A DNA stretch of 43,690 nucleotides from Candidatus Zixiibacteriota bacterium (GTDB lineage Bacteria; Zixibacteria; MSB-5A5; GN15; FEB-12), in the NCBI GenBank assembly GCA_024278935.1, contig JAJRSF010000058.1:1-43690 (forward strand), read 5' to 3'. The position numbers and the translations under genes were made by a program. Each line of letters starts with the position of its first letter. The first letter of the stretch is position 1. Positions 39,423-43,690 of the stretch are shown one piece after another. The notes under the pieces are model-generated. The model ran no database searches. It saw nothing but the letters and a program-made list of their open reading frames with translations, and was not told where the DNA came from.

Positions 39423-40508
39423 ATGTCAGATAGAATATTTAATTTCTCAGCAGGTCCGGGGACTCTTCCTTTGGAAGTTTTAGAAATTGCGCAAAAAGAA
39501 TTTTTAAATTTTCATGATACCGGTATGTCGCTTATCGAATCATCGCATCGCTCTCCTGAATACGATGATGTCCATCAAGAATGTATGAAACTGTTTCGTG
39601 AAGTTCTCAAACTTGATGAGAACTATCATGTGCTTTTCTTAGGTGGTGGCGCATCGACACAGTTTGCAATGATACCTATGAACTTTTTATCAAAAGATAA
39701 AACGGCCGCCTATGTTGATACAGGTGCCTGGGCCGGTAAAGCGATGAAAGAAGCAAAGCTGTTTGGCAATGTACATCTGGCTGGTTCATCAAAAGATTCG
39801 TCGTATGACCATGTCCCGATGCAACTTGATATTCCAAGTGATGCTTCTTATGTGCATCTGACATCCAACAATACAATTTTTGGTACTCAGTATCAAACGT
39901 TCCCTGATTGTGGTAGCGTGCCGTTGATATGTGATATGTCATCAGACATTGCATCGCGAGTGCATGACTTTTCAAAGTTTGATCTTATCTATGCCGGAGC
40001 TCAAAAAAATCTTGGGCCTGCCGGTGTTACGGTGGTGATTTTAAAAGATGAGCTACTACAAAAAGCGAACGATAATATTCCAACAATGTTTGCATATAAA
40101 ACGCACGCCAAAAAACAATCTCTATTTAATACTCCTCCTGTTTTTCCAATCTATATGGTCAAATTAGTTTTAGAGTGGATAAAAGGAAACGGCGGGATTG
40201 CAGGTGTTGAAAAAAATAACGTTGCCAAAAAAGAACGTATCTATCAGATGATAGATTTGCATCCTGACTATTTTAAGGGAACTGTCAAAGCGGACAGTCG
40301 CAGTTGGATGAATATTACTATGCGTTTGCCGAATGAAGATTTGGAAAAGAAATTTGTTGCCGAGGCAAAAGCAAATGGTATGTCGGGGCTAAAAGGACAC
40401 CGTGATGTTGGCGGTATTCGGGTCTCTACATATAATGCGATGCCAAAAGAAGGTATCGAAAAACTAGCAAAGTTTATGGAGTCGTTTAAAGATTCCAACC
40501 CGGCGTAG
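39423..40508 (+). CDS. serC: Phosphoserine aminotransferase
   Basis: The product has 361 residues and is PLP-dependent. It transfers an amino group from glutamate to phosphohydroxypyruvate, giving phosphoserine. Features: FNFSAGPGTLPLEVLE, GMSLIESSHRSPEYDDV, FLGGGASTQFAMIPMNFL, TSNNTIFGTQYQ, DMSSDIASRV, and YAGAQKNLGPAGVTVVI with the cofactor lysine at about K195. The C-terminal GLKGHRDVGGIRVSTYNAM is also typical. It forms an operon with DUF1015 and serA. No serB phosphatase is in the window. Confidence 0.97.
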   Translation: MSDRIFNFSAGPGTLPLEVLEIAQKEFLNFHDTGMSLIESSHRSPEYDDVHQECMKLFREVLKLDENYHVLFLGGGASTQFAMIPMNFLSKDKTAAYVDTGAWAGKAMKEAKLFGNVHLAGSSKDSSYDHVPMQLDIPSDASYVHLTSNNTIFGTQYQTFPDCGSVPLICDMSSDIASRVHDFSKFDLIYAGAQKNLGPAGVTVVILKDELLQKANDNIPTMFAYKTHAKKQSLFNTPPVFPIYMVKLVLEWIKGNGGIAGVEKNNVAKKERIYQMIDLHPDYFKGTVKADSRSWMNITMRLPNEDLEKKFVAEAKANGMSGLKGHRDVGGIRVSTYNAMPKEGIEKLAKFMESFKDSNPA

Positions 40509-40529
40509 GGAAATAATTTTTATTTTATC

Positions 40530-40555
40530 GGGGTGTTATAATTAGCACCCCTTTT
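40530..40555 (+). terminator. Terminator of the serine operon
   Basis: GGGGTG (40530-40535) pairs with CACCCC (40546-40551) over a 10-nt loop, followed by TTTT. Confidence 0.75.
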
Positions 40556-40572
40556 CTAATGAGGAGGATTTA

Positions 40573-41325
40573 TTGAAGAAAAAAGTTACAACCGATTGGT
40601 GGAATGAATTTTTTGCCGAGTTCCGTCCTTTTTTTGCAAAAATATCAGCCAAAGTTACTAATGCTGAAATCAAATTTTATATTAACAAACTGAATCTCAA
40701 GCTCGGTCAAACATTTCTTGATTGTCCAATTGGGATCGGTCGTATTGCAATCCCTCTTGCTAAAAAGGGAATTATAATAACCGGTGTTGATATTATGCCA
40801 TCCTACTTGGGAGAGCTGGCTGAAAAATCTAACAAAGCAAAACTTCCGATAAAACTTTTCCACCAAGATATGCGGAAGATAGTTTTTGAAAATGAATTTG
40901 ATGTTGTTGGTAATCTGTGGACATCGTTTGGTTACTTTGAAAAAGATGCTGATAATCTGCTTGTTCTTAAAAAACTTTATAAAGCACTCAAGCCGGGTGG
41001 AAAATTTGTTATCCAACTTATAAATCGTGACTGGATAATGAAAAATTTTGTATCAAATAATTGGGAAGAAGTTGCCGGAGTAAAAATATTAGAAAGCAGA
41101 GTATTCAATTATGAAAATTCTTCCTGTGTGACAGATTATGCATTTATAAAAGATGGTGAAGAGAAAACGCTGACATCATATATCCGTATGTATTCCTATC
41201 ATGAATTAAAACAGATGCTTGAAATAGTTGGTTTTGTAAATATAGATGGGTATGGTTCAGTTACCGAAGAACCAATTAATCGTAATAATCGTGAGATGTT
41301 TATCTTTGCCGATAAACCAATGTAA
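40573..41325 (+). CDS. Class I SAM-dependent methyltransferase
   Basis: The product has 250 residues from TTG at 40573; AGGAGG (40562-40567) sits 5 nt upstream, which fixes the start. SAM-binding motif I is QTFLDCPIGIGRIAIPLAKK, followed by ITGVDIMPSYL (acidic residue at the end of strand 2), LFHQDMRKIVFENEFDVVGNLWTSFGYF, and KALKPGGKFVIQLINRDW. These fit a Methyltransf_25/11-type fold. The substrate is unknown. It lies between serC and the PorV-like pair, 11 nt before the latter, and may be co-transcribed with them. Confidence 0.87.
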   Translation: MKKKVTTDWWNEFFAEFRPFFAKISAKVTNAEIKFYINKLNLKLGQTFLDCPIGIGRIAIPLAKKGIIITGVDIMPSYLGELAEKSNKAKLPIKLFHQDMRKIVFENEFDVVGNLWTSFGYFEKDADNLLVLKKLYKALKPGGKFVIQLINRDWIMKNFVSNNWEEVAGVKILESRVFNYENSSCVTDYAFIKDGEEKTLTSYIRMYSYHELKQMLEIVGFVNIDGYGSVTEEPINRNNREMFIFADKPM

Positions 41326-41336
41326 GAGAAAATTGT

Positions 41337-42461
41337 ATGCGAAAAATAATGTATATTTTAGGGGTGCTGCTTTTCTGTCAGCCGTCAGTTATGGCACAAC
41401 CAAAAATAGGAACTGTTGGTACTATAAATGCGGATATTTTATTGCTGTCACCATCTGTGAAAGCAAATGGGATGGGGCAGGCAGGCTCTGCTGTGGTCAG
41501 TAGTAACTCTTTCTTTTTAAACCCGTCGACACTTGGTTTGGCAATTGAAAAGCAAAAATTACAATTTTCTTTTTATCCGAGTTCATCCAACTTGTCAGAC
41601 TATAAAACTTTTTTTAATTTTTCTATCGCATATCCATTTATACATATTAAATCAATAAATTCCGATTTTTACTTAGGCGGGGCATATAGTTTTACATCTC
41701 TTACTGATGGTGCCTTTGTGGAGAGAACTTATGCTGATGGTACTATCGACGGAAGTTGGTACACTAATACCAATAAAGATATATTACATCACTTTGTTGT
41801 CAGTGCTGTTACAAAAGGAAAAATAGATTATGGAGTTGGGGTAGCGTTTAAACTTTTGCATCAAACAGCTTTTCCAGATAGAGATAATAATTTCTTATTT
41901 GATTTTGGTGGTATACTCAGGTATAACCTTGAAGGATCCTCAAACGGAAATAATGCTCACTATATGAACCCGGCTTTTTCTATGGCAATTCGAAACCTTG
42001 GAACAAGTGTTAAGTTAGGTTATGCAACTTACTCTTTACCAAGAATTATGTCGCTCGGCTTTTCACTTGAAACCGGTTCCAAAAGGAAATTTGCTGAAAA
42101 TTTAACAGCTATTACATATAGTCTGATGCCTGTTGTTGATATTGAAAAACATCGTGATGATCTTTGGATCTATCGCTTTGGCTTGGATTTTTCATTGTAT
42201 GAGATTCTGAATCTGCGAGTTGGGAAAATTAAAAGCAGTATCGATGATACCGATGAAACGACATTCGGATTTTCGTTGAGTACTTTTCGTCTTGGGAAAT
42301 TTAGAACGCTTGTTACTGATGGGAAAAATATTGACAATGAAAGCATCCCCGGGTATTTATATAGTAAATTGAATATTGAATATAATTTTGCGAGCTATGA
42401 TCGGTATTTCACCGATGAAATTCAAAACTACCATGAACTTGTTTTTAGTTTCTTTCTATAG
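41337..42461 (+). CDS. PorV/PorQ-family outer-membrane protein, paralog 1
   Basis: The product has 374 residues with a signal peptide (1-20, SVMAQP). The start of the mature chain, NADILLLSPSVKANGMGQAGSAVVSSNSFFLNPSTLGL, is the PorV/PorQ (UPF0164-like) signature in which an SPSxRAxGMGxAG and a FxNPxxLG motif open the barrel. The rest alternates in a beta-barrel manner. PorV in type IX secretion acts as an outer-membrane shuttle, but PorV/PorQ-like proteins also exist outside that system. No other type IX genes are in this window. It is adjacent to a second paralog after 11 nt, and to the methyltransferase gene upstream. Confidence 0.87.
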   Translation: MRKIMYILGVLLFCQPSVMAQPKIGTVGTINADILLLSPSVKANGMGQAGSAVVSSNSFFLNPSTLGLAIEKQKLQFSFYPSSSNLSDYKTFFNFSIAYPFIHIKSINSDFYLGGAYSFTSLTDGAFVERTYADGTIDGSWYTNTNKDILHHFVVSAVTKGKIDYGVGVAFKLLHQTAFPDRDNNFLFDFGGILRYNLEGSSNGNNAHYMNPAFSMAIRNLGTSVKLGYATYSLPRIMSLGFSLETGSKRKFAENLTAITYSLMPVVDIEKHRDDLWIYRFGLDFSLYEILNLRVGKIKSSIDDTDETTFGFSLSTFRLGKFRTLVTDGKNIDNESIPGYLYSKLNIEYNFASYDRYFTDEIQNYHELVFSFFL

Positions 42462-42472
42462 AGGAATATTTT

Positions 42473-43600
42473 ATGAAAAAAATTATTTTTATTATATTAA
42501 TTTTTGTAGCTTCGGGTGTGCAGGCTGGTAATGATCCGAGAACCGAAAATTATGGAGGTATCGAACTTCTCTTTTCTCCATCAACGAGAGCGAGTGGAAT
42601 GGGTGAGGCAGGGGTGTCGCATGTGCATGCTAAATCATTTTATTTTAATCCCGGTTCGCTTGGTTTGTTTGCTTTAGAGAATAAAATAACAGCTTCCGGG
42701 TTTCCTAAAAAAGCAGAATACATTGCTGGTATAACTTATTACAATGCGACAGGTTCTATTCTTTTTCAAAAAGCAAATTCTGACTCTAGATTTCTTTTTG
42801 CTTTAGGAGGAAACTATTCTATTATAAATATTGGTCCGTTTGCAGAAACTAGTTATGAATCCCCTGGTGGTACAGGTCGGTTTTATACTCTTAAGTTGAA
42901 AAACTATAATGGAACATTTTCTGTTGGATATATTAATCGTCTGCAAAGTGGTGCCGGTATTACTGTGAAATTTATTAGGGAATCATTTTTTGATTATTCT
43001 ATAAATGGAACTGCATTTGATATTGGTTTTCTTGCCCGTTATCCAATTGTTGCTGACAACTCCAATTTGTATTTTACTCCTACTTTTGGAGCTGCGATAA
43101 GTAATCTTGGCTCTGATATAGAATCTGATTATTTCGGAATGATTGATTATTTACGACCTCTTCGTCCTTCTTCAACTATAACAAAACTTCCAAAGAGAAA
43201 ATCAGTAGGTCTGAGTTTTGAGTTTGGGATTAATTCAGGTAGTGAAGAGGATGAAAGCTTCGCTGTGATTTCAATTCTACCGACATATGAACTCACAAAA
43301 CTGATGGATCATGACTGGTATCCTGTGTATGGATTTGAGATTGGTTTGGCAAATGCCTTTTATTATAGAGTGGGTAAAAATAAAGGGGTTTCAATAGGCT
43401 GGACTGATGAAAACAGTACCAAAGGGTATTCTTTTAGTTCTAGTGGTTTATTTAAACTACTACAAAGTGATAGTTCTACAAAATCAACAAGATCAGGAAT
43501 CAATAAATTCTTTACAGATAAAATTTCAATTGAATATTCTTATGCGAACTCGGTTATTATGAAATCATACCATGAAATTTTGCTGACATTTCAAATATAA
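42473..43600 (+). CDS. PorV/PorQ-family outer-membrane protein, paralog 2
   Basis: The product has 375 residues with a signal peptide (1-18, GVQAG). LLFSPSTRASGMGEAGVSHVHAKSFYFNPGSLGL matches paralog 1 and the family motif. Both end with an aromatic-rich C-terminal strand (YHEILLTFQI here, YHELVFSFFL in paralog 1), as expected for an outer-membrane barrel with a terminal aromatic or hydrophobic signal. It is clearly a tandem duplicate, separated by 11 nt, yet the copies are well diverged, so they may have split functions. Nothing coding follows in the last 90 nt; a TCCCTCT and AGAG hairpin-like stretch sits near 43650. Confidence 0.87.
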   Translation: MKKIIFIILIFVASGVQAGNDPRTENYGGIELLFSPSTRASGMGEAGVSHVHAKSFYFNPGSLGLFALENKITASGFPKKAEYIAGITYYNATGSILFQKANSDSRFLFALGGNYSIINIGPFAETSYESPGGTGRFYTLKLKNYNGTFSVGYINRLQSGAGITVKFIRESFFDYSINGTAFDIGFLARYPIVADNSNLYFTPTFGAAISNLGSDIESDYFGMIDYLRPLRPSSTITKLPKRKSVGLSFEFGINSGSEEDESFAVISILPTYELTKLMDHDWYPVYGFEIGLANAFYYRVGKNKGVSIGWTDENSTKGYSFSSSGLFKLLQSDSSTKSTRSGINKFFTDKISIEYSYANSVIMKSYHEILLTFQI

Positions 43601-43690
43601 ATGATGCTGATTAAGTGGCTAAAAGTTTTTTCTCAATAAAATAGCTCTTTTCCCTCTGAAAAGAGTCCTTTTAACAGCTTAGAAGAACTT
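43601..43690. other. End of window after the PorV-like pair
   Basis: No gene was recognised. A degenerate CTCTTTTC...GAAAAGAG inverted repeat (about 43645-43665) may be a terminator or a decayed family D copy; the sequence stops too soon to judge. Confidence 0.4.

Noticed and set aside
40645-41016. Minus-strand frame of 123 codons
   Set aside because: Antisense to the methyltransferase; no start signals and lysine/phenylalanine-rich composition typical of shadow frames.

Overview
The window is about 43.7 kb of a low-GC bacterial chromosome with Gram-negative envelope genes. It carries an OmpA protein with thrombospondin type 3 repeats, two PorV/PorQ-like barrel proteins, lipoprotein-type signals, a tetraheme cytochrome c, a PEP-CTERM protein, and a DUF2723 membrane protein. 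This mix fits the FCB superphylum, for example a Zixibacteria-, Marinimicrobia- or KSB1-like lineage. Promoters look like sigma70 boxes (TTGNNN, 16-18 nt, TATATT/TATTTT) rather than the Bacteroidetes consensus. The phylum cannot be fixed from sequence alone. I see no rRNA, tRNA, CRISPR array, IS transposase, prophage or replication origin.

Layout. 1-3.6 kb: the 3' end of anmK, a SpoIID/LytB protein, an OmpA/TSP3 protein and a 2H phosphoesterase form a tight forward operon concerned mainly with peptidoglycan and envelope. 3.6-5.1 kb: a periplasmic truncated hemoglobin and a tetraheme cytochrome c lie on the minus strand with similar promoters. 5.1-9.2 kb: a GT4 glycosyltransferase, wecB and a class V aminotransferase (cysteine desulfurase-like). 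9.4-13.9 kb: a small conserved protein, thyX, a secreted protein and a DUF2723 gene broken by a -1 shift at an A8 run. 14-18.6 kb (minus): two exported thioredoxin-fold proteins and dnaE. 18.9-21.7 kb: a PEP-CTERM protein, a DUF1971 protein and recA. 22-28.9 kb: DUF2167 and zinc-ribbon membrane proteins, coaX, unrecognised genes including a tandem barrel duplication, a TolB-like propeller and a small membrane protein. 29.2-34.2 kb: an M32 carboxypeptidase, a 54-residue membrane peptide gene and trkA-trkH. 34.2-35.2 kb: a repeat-rich stretch with a GIY-YIG gene bracketed by inverted palindromes. 35.2-43.6 kb: a metallophosphoesterase, a lysine-repeat SWIB protein, DUF1015-serA-serC (serine biosynthesis), a methyltransferase and two PorV/PorQ paralogs.

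The core genes are ordinary housekeeping. The most unusual layer is between genes. At least four families of short dispersed inverted repeats (called A-D here) occupy the gaps. Family A occurs five times, and two copies in inverted orientation frame a GIY-YIG nuclease gene as a 363-bp unit, which suggests a REP-like miniature mobile element. Family B copies show paired changes in their stem arms, suggesting that the folded form is what is maintained. These repeats, the frameshifted DUF2723 gene and the 15-nt minisatellite in the SWIB gene are the best targets for follow-up.
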